From the NCBI GenBank assembly GCA_900769665.1, contig CAAGHL010000068.1, forward strand, positions 1 through 52,723: a DNA stretch of 52,723 nucleotides. Direction: 5' to 3'. The notes below the pieces were generated by a model. That model was given only the letters and a program-made list of their open reading frames with translations, searched no databases and had not been told where the DNA came from. Source of the DNA: Clostridia bacterium (GTDB taxonomy: Bacteria; Bacillota; Clostridia; Christensenellales; CAG-314). The position numbers were made by a program, and so were the translations under genes. Below, piece by piece: positions 34,215 to 42,285 of this stretch (position 1 is its first letter; each line of letters opens with the position of its first letter).

Positions 34215-35300
34215 TTACAAAAGTTTGTCAATTTCCTTTTCAAATTCTTCCACCGCAATGCTAGCGTCCACACGTTTGTACACTTGCCCTTTGCGGAAAA
34301 ACACAAATTGTCCGTTTGCCCCTGCCATACCAAGGTCGGCGTCGGAACACTCCCCGGGACCGTTCACTTCGCACCCCATTACTGCAATTTTTACGCTGCA
34401 CTTTTTCGGCGCGACATACTCGTACACACGGCTTGCGACGGCTTCCAAGTCCACACTGCAACGTCCACACTTAGGGCAACTTACAAAGGTCACACCCTCT
34501 CGCAGTCCGAGCGAAACCAACAAATCACGTGCGGCATACACCTCTTCAACCGGGTCGGCGGTAAGGGAAACACGTATGGTATCGCCAACTCCGTCCAACA
34601 GCAATGCGCCGATACCGACGGAATTTTTGACAATACCTTGCCTTGCAAGTCCTGCCTCGGTCACGCCCAAGTGCATCGGGTAGCCGAGCTTGGCAACAAG
34701 TTTGTTTGCCGCAATCATTTGGCGCACGTCACTGCTTTTGACGGACAGCACTATGTCGCAAAAGTTGCGAGTTTCAAAGTATCTTACGTACTCGGCAACG
34801 CTGTCGGCAAGCGCCGCAACACGAAGTTTTGCCGCATTGTCTAGCTTTTTGTCGGTAATTTGCGCCGTCAAACCGTCCAATTGTCCGTTTTGCGCACGCT
34901 CGATTGCCGCCTTGGAAAGCGAACCGCCGTTTACGCCGATACGGATAGGCACGTTGTGCGCCTTGGCGCAATCCAACACCACGTCCAACTGCGACGTTTG
35001 CATATTGCCGGGGTTGATACGAACTTTGTCCGCACCTGCCACTATCGCCGCAACGGCAAGTCGGTAGTCGAAATGAATGTCGGCGACAAGCGGCATTTCC
35101 GTTTGCTTGCGCACTTCGACCAAGGCTTTTGCGGCGGCTTGGTTGGGCACGGCAATGCGCACGATGTCACAACCTGCAACTGCCAACGCATTTATTTGAT
35201 CCAGCGTTTGGCAAACGTCGGTGACGGGTATGTTGGTCATCGATTGTATGGTCACGTTGCCGTCGCCGATTGTTACGTTGCGCACTTTTACCTTGTTCAT
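34215..35300 (-). CDS. ispG: (E)-4-hydroxy-3-methylbut-2-enyl-diphosphate synthase
   Basis: Fe-S enzyme of the MEP isoprenoid pathway. It is 361 residues. The TIM-barrel part begins VTIGDGNVTIQSMTNIPVTD and has LVADIHFDYRLA and the KVRINPGN motif. The Cys ligands are in SCPKCGRCSVDLE and GCEVNGPGECSDADLG, with the fourth-ligand Glu kept. It follows rseP and joins uppS, cdsA, dxr in lipid-carrier supply. A TATAAT lies 19 nt upstream of the ATG, so it may have its own start site with a very short leader. Confidence 0.96.
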   Translation of the reverse strand: MNKVKVRNVTIGDGNVTIQSMTNIPVTDVCQTLDQINALAVAGCDIVRIAVPNQAAAKALVEVRKQTEMPLVADIHFDYRLAVAAIVAGADKVRINPGNMQTSQLDVVLDCAKAHNVPIRIGVNGGSLSKAAIERAQNGQLDGLTAQITDKKLDNAAKLRVAALADSVAEYVRYFETRNFCDIVLSVKSSDVRQMIAANKLVAKLGYPMHLGVTEAGLARQGIVKNSVGIGALLLDGVGDTIRVSLTADPVEEVYAARDLLVSLGLREGVTFVSCPKCGRCSVDLEAVASRVYEYVAPKKCSVKIAVMGCEVNGPGECSDADLGMAGANGQFVFFRKGQVYKRVDASIAVEEFEKEIDKLL

Positions 35301-35373
35301 ATGTTCACTACTTCAATAAATTATACGTTTTCAAATTGCTTGTTAACTCTGTTTAGCCATAAGCCCTACTCGT

Positions 35374-35418
35374 CCACGTCAGGTGGCGTCAACGCTCGGT
35401 TGCAACCATGTCAAGTGG
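35374..35418. promoter_or_regulatory. Tandem near-palindromic 13-mers between rseP and ispG
   Basis: CCACGTCAGGTGG (35374-35386) and CCATGTCAAGTGG (35406-35418) are near-identical, each nearly self-complementary, and start 32 bp apart (three helical turns). The layout is that of a paired operator site upstream of ispG. Confidence 0.45.
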
Positions 35419-35421
35419 CGG

Positions 35422-36714
35422 TTACAGCTTCAGCAAGTCCACCACAATCATAAAGCCGATAAGCAATATCAAGCCGATACCGTTGATCCATGCTTCCACT
35501 TTGCGGTTGACGGGTTTGCCTGCAATCCACTCGATAAGCACAAACACCATGCGGCAACCGTCTAGCGCAGGCACGGGCAACAGATTGAACACCGCAAGGT
35601 TGATACTAATAAGCACAAACATCAACAGCACGGGCGCAAAGCCGTAACTCAACACTTGCGACACCGTGGAAATGGTCGTAACGGGACCGCCGAGCGAGTT
35701 GAGGGGCGTAGCGCCTGTAAACAATCCTCCGAGCGTGCGCAGTATAACAAGACCCGTTTCGCCGCAATAGGGCAAAATACGCAAAGTCGCCGTGCCGAAA
35801 TCGAACTTGTGGCGTGCGTACACGGGGGAAATACCGAGTCCGCTGTAGGTTTGCTCGTAGGTGGCAATGTATTGCAAGTCAGCCTTGCTCATCACCACTT
35901 CAAACTCCTGTCCGTAGGCGTAGAAAGTCACCGAAACGTTGTCTTCGTCGTTCAAGGCGTTGACTATTTTTTCGTAATCGCCCTCGTCAGACAGCGCAAC
36001 GCCGTTTATGCGGTATATCATCACGCCTTGCGTAAGGTGCACTTGCTCGCCGTTTACCTCGCCGATGACGTAGGAACTATACTCACGATTGACGTAAGCG
36101 TTGGTAAATGTGCCCTTTTTGACGGTGATTGTCTTTTTGCTTTTGTAGCCGTCCTCGTAGCGCAACACGGTTACCGTCAATTCGTCGTCGGACAGGTAGC
36201 GAGTAAGCGAGTCGATAAGATACACACGCTTGCCGTTTACTTCGTAAATGATGTCGCGGCTATCTAGCGAGCGCACTTCCGTCGGGGCGTAGTCGAAGGT
36301 TTTGCCGATGGTTGCCACCGTTTCGCCGTAGCTTGCAAAAAGTATTGCGCAAAACAAAATCGCCGACAGAAAGTTGAAAAACGCACCGCTAAACAGCACG
36401 ATAAGACGTTTCCACGGCGCTTGTTTGTTGAATGCGCCCTCCGATTGGTTGTCCTCGTCCTCGCCCTCGAACGCACAATAGCCGCCGATTGGCAAAGCTC
36501 GTATGGAAAACAACTGTCCGTCCTTCTTGGTCTTGGAAAAAATCTTCGGTCCCATACCGATGGAAAACTCGTTGATTTTGAATTTCAACAGCTTGCCTGC
36601 GGTGTAATGCCCAAACTCGTGTATGGTAATCATGATCATCAGTATCACGAAAGCCAACACCACGTTTAGTATGCCCGTAAGCACGCTTGTAAAACTGCAA
36701 ATAAGCGTAATCAT
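35422..36714 (-). CDS. rseP: Site-2 zinc metalloprotease RseP/RasP
   Basis: Intramembrane protease that cuts anti-sigma factors and signal-peptide remnants. It is 430 residues. The zinc motif HEFGH is at 32-36 in the first helix, a PDZ domain lies mid-protein (with GVMIYRINGVALSDEGDYEKIV), and the third ligand Asp is in NLLPVPALDGCRMVF near the C-terminus. The gene abuts dxr (0-nt gap, GGAGAG at the dxr end). It could process the anti-sigma-like protein at 25886-26620, an inference only. Confidence 0.94.
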   Translation of the reverse strand: MITLICSFTSVLTGILNVVLAFVILMIMITIHEFGHYTAGKLLKFKINEFSIGMGPKIFSKTKKDGQLFSIRALPIGGYCAFEGEDEDNQSEGAFNKQAPWKRLIVLFSGAFFNFLSAILFCAILFASYGETVATIGKTFDYAPTEVRSLDSRDIIYEVNGKRVYLIDSLTRYLSDDELTVTVLRYEDGYKSKKTITVKKGTFTNAYVNREYSSYVIGEVNGEQVHLTQGVMIYRINGVALSDEGDYEKIVNALNDEDNVSVTFYAYGQEFEVVMSKADLQYIATYEQTYSGLGISPVYARHKFDFGTATLRILPYCGETGLVILRTLGGLFTGATPLNSLGGPVTTISTVSQVLSYGFAPVLLMFVLISINLAVFNLLPVPALDGCRMVFVLIEWIAGKPVNRKVEAWINGIGLILLIGFMIVVDLLKL

Positions 36715-37809
36715 TTACTCTCCGATGATTGCGTTTTGTGCATATATGCGCGCAATCCTGTCACATTTTTTGATAGATTCCACCGTCGGATCCATTTGCG
36801 ACACGGTATCGGCAAAGTTGTCGACGGTTTGCTTTATTATATTGTAGAAATTTGTAAAAGACAACCCACCACGCAAAAAAGCGTCCACGCACACGTCGTT
36901 GGCGGCGTTCATCACCGTTGCCGACAGCATCGGGTAGTTGCCTATCTCGTAGCCGAGTTTTGCGCACGGGAAACGATCAAAGTCGCACGGTTGAAAGGTC
37001 AAACTAATCAGCTTGTCGAAGTCAATCATCGGCGAAACCGACTGTTGGTTGTACCCCAACAACGCTTGCAAAATTGGCAATTGCATGTTGGGCGAAGCAA
37101 GTTGGGCTACCACGCTTCCGTCGTGATACTGCAACATGCTGTGTACCACGCTTTGGCGATGTACAAGTATCTTGATTTTGTCGGTAGGCACGCCAAACAA
37201 GTAGCTTGCCTCGATGACTTCCAACGCTTTGTTCATCATAGTTGCGCTGTCGATGGTTATCTTTTGCCCCATGCTCCAATTGGGATGGCGTAAAGCTTGC
37301 TCCGGCGTAACGCATGACAAATCGAAGTCGCTGTACTCGTAAAAAGGTCCGCCGCTAGCCGTCAACAAAATCTTGTCGATGTCGCTTGTGGCGTTGTTTG
37401 CTAGGCATTGCTTGATTGCGGCATGCTCACTGTCCACAGGCAAAATACGAGATTTCGTCTTGACTGAGGAAACAAGCTGACCGCCGCACACCAAGGTTTC
37501 CTTGTTGGCAAGGGCAACGTCTATCCCGTGTCGCAAACAGTACAACACTGCGTCGAGAGCGATTATCCCACGAGTGGCAATCACGGCAACGTCGGCGTAC
37601 TTGACCGCTTCCGTCAAGCACTGTTCGCCGTCCTCGGCAATCAACGCCGTGTACTTGGGCGCAAACTCTTCCGCTTGCTTGGCGAGCTTATCGGCATTGC
37701 GAAAAGCCACCAACGAAACGACCTTCAACTTGTTGGGATTTTGTCTGATTACATTGAGCGTTTGCGTACCGATGGAGCCGGTACTGCCCAATACAGCAAC
37801 TTTTTTCAT
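36715..37809 (-). CDS. dxr: 1-deoxy-D-xylulose-5-phosphate reductoisomerase
   Basis: Second enzyme of the MEP pathway. It is 364 residues. The NADPH motif GSTGSIGTQTLNV is at 8-20, the metal and substrate site in LPVDSEHAAIKQC and TASGGPFYEYS, and the family segment HPNWSMGQKITIDSATMMNKALEVIEA-like block is intact. The upstream gap to cdsA (194 nt) holds a large palindrome, and the ribosome site is weak (GAATGG). Confidence 0.95.
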   Translation of the reverse strand: MKKVAVLGSTGSIGTQTLNVIRQNPNKLKVVSLVAFRNADKLAKQAEEFAPKYTALIAEDGEQCLTEAVKYADVAVIATRGIIALDAVLYCLRHGIDVALANKETLVCGGQLVSSVKTKSRILPVDSEHAAIKQCLANNATSDIDKILLTASGGPFYEYSDFDLSCVTPEQALRHPNWSMGQKITIDSATMMNKALEVIEASYLFGVPTDKIKILVHRQSVVHSMLQYHDGSVVAQLASPNMQLPILQALLGYNQQSVSPMIDFDKLISLTFQPCDFDRFPCAKLGYEIGNYPMLSATVMNAANDVCVDAFLRGGLSFTNFYNIIKQTVDNFADTVSQMDPTVESIKKCDRIARIYAQNAIIGE

Positions 37810-37870
37810 ATAACCATTCTATTCGTCTTAGCTTAACATAAAGTTAAAAACGCCTTATTAAGTCGCAAAT

Positions 37871-37920
37871 TCGGCGAATTTGATATACTATGTGTGTAAT
37901 AGTATATTACAAATCGCCGA
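37871..37920. promoter_or_regulatory. Large imperfect palindrome upstream of dxr
   Basis: TCGGCGA at 37871 pairs with TCGCCGA at 37914-37920, and ATATACTAT pairs with ATAGTATAT inside it, around a GTGTGTA centre, with a 2-nt offset between the arms. On the minus strand TTGTAA and TAGTAT spaced by 16 nt could be a promoter inside it. It may be an operator or an RNA hairpin between cdsA and dxr. Confidence 0.55.
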
Positions 37921-38003
37921 TTTTTGTAGTAGTCGATTAAATTTTCGCGTGTTTTTCGTGTTTTGGGCAACTCAACGCAAAACCTGCGCTACTGCCACAT
38001 AGA

Positions 38004-39002
38004 TTACAACACGAACATAAACACAAACGCCACAAACATGGAGTTGAGCATTATTCCGTCGAAGCGGTCCATAATTCCGCCGTGAGAACCAAGCACGTGA
38101 CTGTAATCCTTGATACCGCAACAACGTTTGACATGGCTTGCGAGCAAGTCGCCTATTTGCGTAAATATCGAGCCAAACACGCCTATCGCGGCGTAAATCA
38201 GCGCAACGCCCCACTTTGCAAGACCGAGCGGTTCAAAGGTCAGTCCGTACTGCGGCGGGAACAACTTTACCCAATCGAACACGACAAACACCACAAACGC
38301 ACCGAATATACCTCCGAATAATCCGCCGACAGCGCCTTCCTTTGTTTTGTTGGGGCTGATTTCCGGGCAAAGCTTATGTTTGCCGAACAAGCTACCGATG
38401 AAGTATGCAAACACGTCGGTAAAACTGCTTACGGCAAACACAAACGCCAAACCGATTGCGTTTAGCGGAAGCAAATTTGCACTACGCTTGGTGGATATGT
38501 AAAACCAAATGTCCTTTTCCATAAAGGCAGCCATTGCCTCGTAGGAGTGGGTTGCGGCACAACGATTGATGTACAGCAAGCTTGCCAAAAACAACCCGGG
38601 GTACACCAACATGTAGGCAACGTAAAACAAGCTTTCGGGGCAGTTTTTCCATAGGCTGGTGACCGCCGCACCGAAAAACACCAACATGGTGATAAATATG
38701 ATACCCAAGTAGCCGAAAAAGCTGTAGGAAATACCCAGCCCGAAGCCGTACGCCCACAAAAGCCAAGAGAAGCAATCGGGGATACGTTCCTTGCCGAGCG
38801 CGCGGCGCATTTCCACCACCGCAAGCAAAATAATAACGGAAATTACAACCGAATTGAACACACGACCGCTCAGGAAAAAGAACGGCGTGCTGTCAAACAA
38901 ACTGGCAGGCAAATAAACGTCAGCAAGTATCATGGCAAGCATAAGTAAAAATATGCCTGCGCCAACGAGTATTCGATTTGCCAAATTCTTTTTGTTTAGC
39001 AT
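38004..39002 (-). CDS. cdsA: Phosphatidate cytidylyltransferase
   Basis: Makes CDP-diacylglycerol for phospholipid synthesis. The ATG at 39002 has GGAGGG upstream, 1 nt after the uppS stop; the longer frame upstream is a shadow of uppS. It is 332 residues with about eight membrane helices. The C-terminal signature HVLGSHGGIMDRFDGIM has the catalytic D-x-x-D arrangement, though the usual PGHGG reads GSHGG; SPNKTKEGAVGG is the upstream substrate motif. Confidence 0.94.
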   Translation of the reverse strand: MLNKKNLANRILVGAGIFLLMLAMILADVYLPASLFDSTPFFFLSGRVFNSVVISVIILLAVVEMRRALGKERIPDCFSWLLWAYGFGLGISYSFFGYLGIIFITMLVFFGAAVTSLWKNCPESLFYVAYMLVYPGLFLASLLYINRCAATHSYEAMAAFMEKDIWFYISTKRSANLLPLNAIGLAFVFAVSSFTDVFAYFIGSLFGKHKLCPEISPNKTKEGAVGGLFGGIFGAFVVFVVFDWVKLFPPQYGLTFEPLGLAKWGVALIYAAIGVFGSIFTQIGDLLASHVKRCCGIKDYSHVLGSHGGIMDRFDGIMLNSMFVAFVFMFVL

Positions 39003-39003
39003 G

Positions 39004-39681
39004 TTAAATCCCTCCGAAGTTGCGCACACGTGACGTGTAGTCAGCGATGATTGTCTGCAACTCCGTTTCCGAAAAGTCCGGCCAAAGCGTGTCGGAAAAA
39101 TACAACTCCGCATATGCGCTTTGGTACAACATAAAGTTGGACAGCCGCTTTTGTCCGCCCGTCCTGACGATAAGGTCGGGATCAGGAACGAACGCATTGT
39201 ACAAGTTTGCACGGATTTCCGCCTCGGTAGGCTGTTTTCCGCTTGCGACAATGCGTGCCACTGCGTCTGCAATTTCGTTTTGTCCGCCGTAGTCAATAAG
39301 CAAATTTACGCAAATTTTGTCAAATTCCGCCGTTTTCGCCTCAATATCGACGATTTTCGCAAGCAATTTTTGCGGCAATCGATCTCTTCGCCCGGACACG
39401 ACCACACGAGCCTTGTCCTTGCAAAAAGTTTCAAATCGGTCGATGTAACGGTAGGCAAGGTCGAACAATCCTTGCACTTCGGCTTGGTCACGCTTCCAGT
39501 TTTCCGTGCTGAACACGTACAAACTGACGTACTTGACGCCCAGCGCCAAACATTGGTCGATGACATTCTCCGCCACGGTCAAACCGCGACGATGCCCTTC
39601 CATCCTAGGCATAAAACGTTTCTTTGCCCAGCGACCGTTGCCGTCCATAATGAAAGCGATATGTTGCGGAGTATTGCTCAT
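39004..39681 (-). CDS. uppS: Undecaprenyl diphosphate synthase (cis-prenyltransferase)
   Basis: Builds the C55 lipid carrier for peptidoglycan. It is 225 residues from the ATG at 39681. The catalytic Asp is in FIMDGNGRWAKKR (about 11-23), and the allylic site RTGGQKRLSNFMLYQSAYAELYF lies near the C-terminus. There is no Shine-Dalgarno sequence; instead the start overlaps the stop of a 68-codon gene (ATGA, 39678-39681), so translation probably depends on that gene. Confidence 0.95.
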   Translation of the reverse strand: MSNTPQHIAFIMDGNGRWAKKRFMPRMEGHRRGLTVAENVIDQCLALGVKYVSLYVFSTENWKRDQAEVQGLFDLAYRYIDRFETFCKDKARVVVSGRRDRLPQKLLAKIVDIEAKTAEFDKICVNLLIDYGGQNEIADAVARIVASGKQPTEAEIRANLYNAFVPDPDLIVRTGGQKRLSNFMLYQSAYAELYFSDTLWPDFSETELQTIIADYTSRVRNFGGI

Positions 39682-39884
39682 TGTACGACAAATAGGTAAC
39701 GACAAACGACAAGCTCGACGCCATCGTCGACTTGCCGCACTGCCGTTACCAGCTCCTTGTCAAATTTTGTTTGTTTCCTATCGACGTTTAGCACCACTTT
39801 GACGTTTGCAATGCCGTGTTCGGCAAGCGTGCGGATTGCTCGGTCGGTAGGCATACCTATGCAACTCGACAAAAACTCAGTCAT
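39678..39884 (-). CDS. Conserved-looking 68-aa protein between frr and uppS
   Basis: I do not recognise this gene with certainty. It starts 1 nt after the frr stop and ends in an ATGA overlap with uppS, so it is tightly coupled on both sides and very likely real. The 68 residues include an N-terminal GMPTDRAIRTLAEHGI (about 10-25), reminiscent of the G-x-x-x-x-x-A-x-x-x-L-x-x-x-G pattern of PASTA-like folds, and a strand-rich C-terminus VELVVCRYLFV. It has no signal peptide or membrane helix. Its coupling could make UppS output depend on frr translation. Confidence 0.7.
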   Translation of the reverse strand: MTEFLSSCIGMPTDRAIRTLAEHGIANVKVVLNVDRKQTKFDKELVTAVRQVDDGVELVVCRYLFVVQ

Positions 39885-39885
39885 G

Positions 39886-40461
39886 TTACACGGACATTAC
39901 GTCGGCTTCCTTCTCCTTGCCGAGTTTGTCGACAAGTTCGATTTGTTTAGCAAGTTGCTTGTCGATTTCCTTTTCGTAGTCGGCAATGAGGTCCTCGGAT
40001 ACCGTCTTGGCTAGCTTTTCCTTTTTGAGCGCTTCCATAGCGTCGCGACGAGCGTTGCGTAATACAACCTTGGTGTCTTCTACAAGCTTTTTGACTTGCT
40101 TTACAAGGTCGCGGCGACGTTCTTCCGTAAGCACGGGGAAGGTCAAGCGGATGCAAGTACCGTCGTTTTGCGGCGTTACGCCGATGTTAGCTGCCAGGAT
40201 AGCCTTTTCCACGTCCTTCATTGCGCCCTTGTCCCACAAGGTGATGACGATTTGGCGAGGTTCGGGTACGGTGATGTTGCCCATTTGATTGATGGGGGTC
40301 ATTGCGCCGTAGTAATCGACGCGGATACCCTCTACAAGTTTGGGATTGGCGCGACCTGCACGCATAAGGTTGAACTCGCCCTTCATGTATTCGATGGCTT
40401 TGTCGCAGTTCATTTCAAAGTTGAGGAAAAGTTCTTCAATTTGCGGTGTAGCGTAATTCAT
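39886..40461 (-). CDS. frr: Ribosome recycling factor
   Basis: Splits post-termination ribosomes with EF-G. It is 191 residues, a few longer than typical at the N-terminus. The family blocks RAGRANPKLVEGIRVDYYGAMTPINQ and the C-terminal three-helix bundle (LTEERRRDLVKQVKKLVEDTKVVLRNARRDA) are plain. AGGAGA lies upstream. It has its own promoter and operator-like palindrome in the gap after pyrH. Confidence 0.97.
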   Translation of the reverse strand: MNYATPQIEELFLNFEMNCDKAIEYMKGEFNLMRAGRANPKLVEGIRVDYYGAMTPINQMGNITVPEPRQIVITLWDKGAMKDVEKAILAANIGVTPQNDGTCIRLTFPVLTEERRRDLVKQVKKLVEDTKVVLRNARRDAMEALKKEKLAKTVSEDLIADYEKEIDKQLAKQIELVDKLGKEKEADVMSV

Positions 40462-40516
40462 TTTATTCTCCTAATATATTATTTACCGAAATGCAACGAT
40501 ATTTGCAAAAACATAA

Positions 40517-40539
40517 ATTGTATTTTGCAAAATTACAAT
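40517..40539. promoter_or_regulatory. 23-nt palindrome at frr start site
   Basis: ATTGTA-TTTTGCAAAA-TTACAAT, nearly self-complementary, lies directly downstream of the frr -10 box and covers the predicted start site: a typical repressor position. Confidence 0.5.
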
Positions 40540-40542
40540 CCT

Positions 40543-40571
40543 ATTGTACTATATCGTCACAAATAATTCAA
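40543..40571 (-). promoter_or_regulatory. Sigma-A promoter of frr
   Basis: On the minus strand TTGAAT, 17 nt, TACAAT, in the pyrH-frr gap. Confidence 0.72.
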
Positions 40572-40574
40572 TAG

Positions 40575-41279
40575 TTATTTCAAATTTTTTACGACGGTAC
40601 CCAATTTTTCGCCGTTTAGTATGCGTTTTAGTCCGTGCGGCTCGTTTTTGCCGTATGCGACAATCTCTATTGCAAAGTCACGCGCCAATGCAATTGCCGT
40701 GGCGTCCATTGCCTTCAAGTTGTCTGCAAGCACCTTGTCGTAGGAAAGTTCGTCGTACTTGACGGCGTTTTTATTAACGTTGGGGTCGCTGTCATAGATA
40801 CCGTCCACCGCTTTTGCGCAAAATACCGCTTGTGCGTGAGCTTCGCAAGCACGCAACACGACCGCCGTATCGGTGGAAAAGTACGGTGCGCCCGTTCCGC
40901 CGACAAAAATCACGGTATAACCTTCGTCAAACAATGCGTGCACTTCGGCAATGGTAGCCGAGCGTGCGATTTTGTCTACGTTTACCGCCGACACAACCTT
41001 GTTTTTGACGCCGATTTGGCGCAATGCGTCGGATAGGGCAAGTCCGTTCATGACCGTTGCCAGCATACCGATGTTGTCGGCAATGCCTCTGTCCATGTTT
41101 TCCGAGGAACGTCCGCGCCAAAAGTTTCCTCCGCCGACCACTACGCCTACTTGCACGCCGTCGGCGACAACCTCGGCAATTTCCTTGGCGACATTGCTTA
41201 CGCCCTCGTTGCTTACGCCGAAACCGCCGTTTGCAAGGGCTTCTCCGCTGATTTTGACCAAAATACGTTGATAACGCAC
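40575..41279 (-). CDS. pyrH: UMP kinase
   Basis: Phosphorylates UMP to UDP; usually GTP-activated and UTP-inhibited. The start is a GTG at 41279 with GGAGG 7 nt upstream, giving 234 residues; the longer frame runs through the tsf terminator. Motifs: RILVKISGEAL at the start, VVGGGNFWRGR (about 51-61), and ALARDFAIEIVAYG near the end. It follows tsf, but an intrinsic terminator in between suggests reduced or attenuated read-through. Confidence 0.95.
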   Translation of the reverse strand: MRYQRILVKISGEALANGGFGVSNEGVSNVAKEIAEVVADGVQVGVVVGGGNFWRGRSSENMDRGIADNIGMLATVMNGLALSDALRQIGVKNKVVSAVNVDKIARSATIAEVHALFDEGYTVIFVGGTGAPYFSTDTAVVLRACEAHAQAVFCAKAVDGIYDSDPNVNKNAVKYDELSYDKVLADNLKAMDATAIALARDFAIEIVAYGKNEPHGLKRILNGEKLGTVVKNLK

Positions 41280-41295
41280 AACAAACCTCCGATTT

Positions 41296-41335
41296 TGAAA
41301 AAAGGGGGACAAAAGCGACTTGGCATTTGTCCCCG
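41296..41335 (-). terminator. Terminator/attenuator between tsf and pyrH
   Basis: On the minus strand GGGGACAAA pairs with TTTGTCCCC around a 12-nt loop, followed by CTTTTTT. It ends about 17 nt before the pyrH start. Confidence 0.88.
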
Positions 41336-41349
41336 AAACTAATATCGTA

Positions 41350-42285
41350 TTAACCCTTGACTGCGTTAAGTTCGGCAGCAATTTCCGCTGCGAAGTTGTC
41401 AACGCGCTTTTCAATACCTTCGCCCATTTCGTAACGAACGAATCTCGTAACGGTGATGCTTGCGCCGGTTTGCTTTTCAGCTTCGGCAATGACTTGCTTT
41501 ACGCTGAGGCTACCGTCACGAACATACTCTTGCTCGAGGAGGCAAACTTCCTTGTAGAACTTGTGGATACGTCCTTCCACCATCTTTGCAATGACGGCTT
41601 CGGGCTTGCCTTCGTTTTTAGCTTGTGCGGTAAGGATTTCGCGTTCGCTGTCAAGTTGGCTTGCGTCAACGTCGGCAACGTTGATAACTTGCGGTTTGCT
41701 TGCGGCAATTTGCATGCAGATGTTGAATGCAAGCTCTTGCAAAGCGGCTTTGTCGGCAGTGCTCTTGACTTCCGTCATAACGCCGATGGTACCACCCATG
41801 TGGATGTAGCTGGCAATGATGCCTTCGCCGTCAAGCACGTACTTGGTAAATCTACGAAGAGAAATCTTTTCGCCGATTTGTGCGGTAGCTTCCGCAACGA
41901 GGTCGGCAATAGTCTTGCTGTTGTCTGCATAGAAAGCTTCAGCAAGCACTTCTTCCGCCGTTTGAGCGTTGCTTTGTGCGATGTGCTTAGCGATGTTGTC
42001 TACAAGTGCGATAAATTGGTCGCTACGTGCAACAAAGTCCGTTTCGCAGTTGACTTCCACACAAACGCCGATGGTTTTGTCGTCGTTGATGTAGCACTTT
42101 ACAAGACCTTCAGCGGCAACACGGCTTTGCTTCTTAGCGGCGCTTGCCATACCCTTTTCGCGAAGGAACTTGATTGCTTCGTCGAAGTTGCCGTCGGTAG
42201 CAACGAGAGCCTTTTTGCAGTCCATCATGCCTACGCCCGTTTGTTCACGGAGCTTCATTACGTCAGCACTGGTAAAATTAGCCAT
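41350..42285 (-). CDS. tsf: Elongation factor Ts
   Basis: Nucleotide exchange factor of EF-Tu. It is 311 residues. The N-terminal UBA-like part has LREQTGVGMMDCKKAL (about 13-28), and VEVNCETDFVARSDQF is the family signature. The start overlaps the rpsB stop by 8 nt, and a strong terminator follows. Confidence 0.97.
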   Translation of the reverse strand: MANFTSADVMKLREQTGVGMMDCKKALVATDGNFDEAIKFLREKGMASAAKKQSRVAAEGLVKCYINDDKTIGVCVEVNCETDFVARSDQFIALVDNIAKHIAQSNAQTAEEVLAEAFYADNSKTIADLVAEATAQIGEKISLRRFTKYVLDGEGIIASYIHMGGTIGVMTEVKSTADKAALQELAFNICMQIAASKPQVINVADVDASQLDSEREILTAQAKNEGKPEAVIAKMVEGRIHKFYKEVCLLEQEYVRDGSLSVKQVIAEAEKQTGASITVTRFVRYEMGEGIEKRVDNFAAEIAAELNAVKG

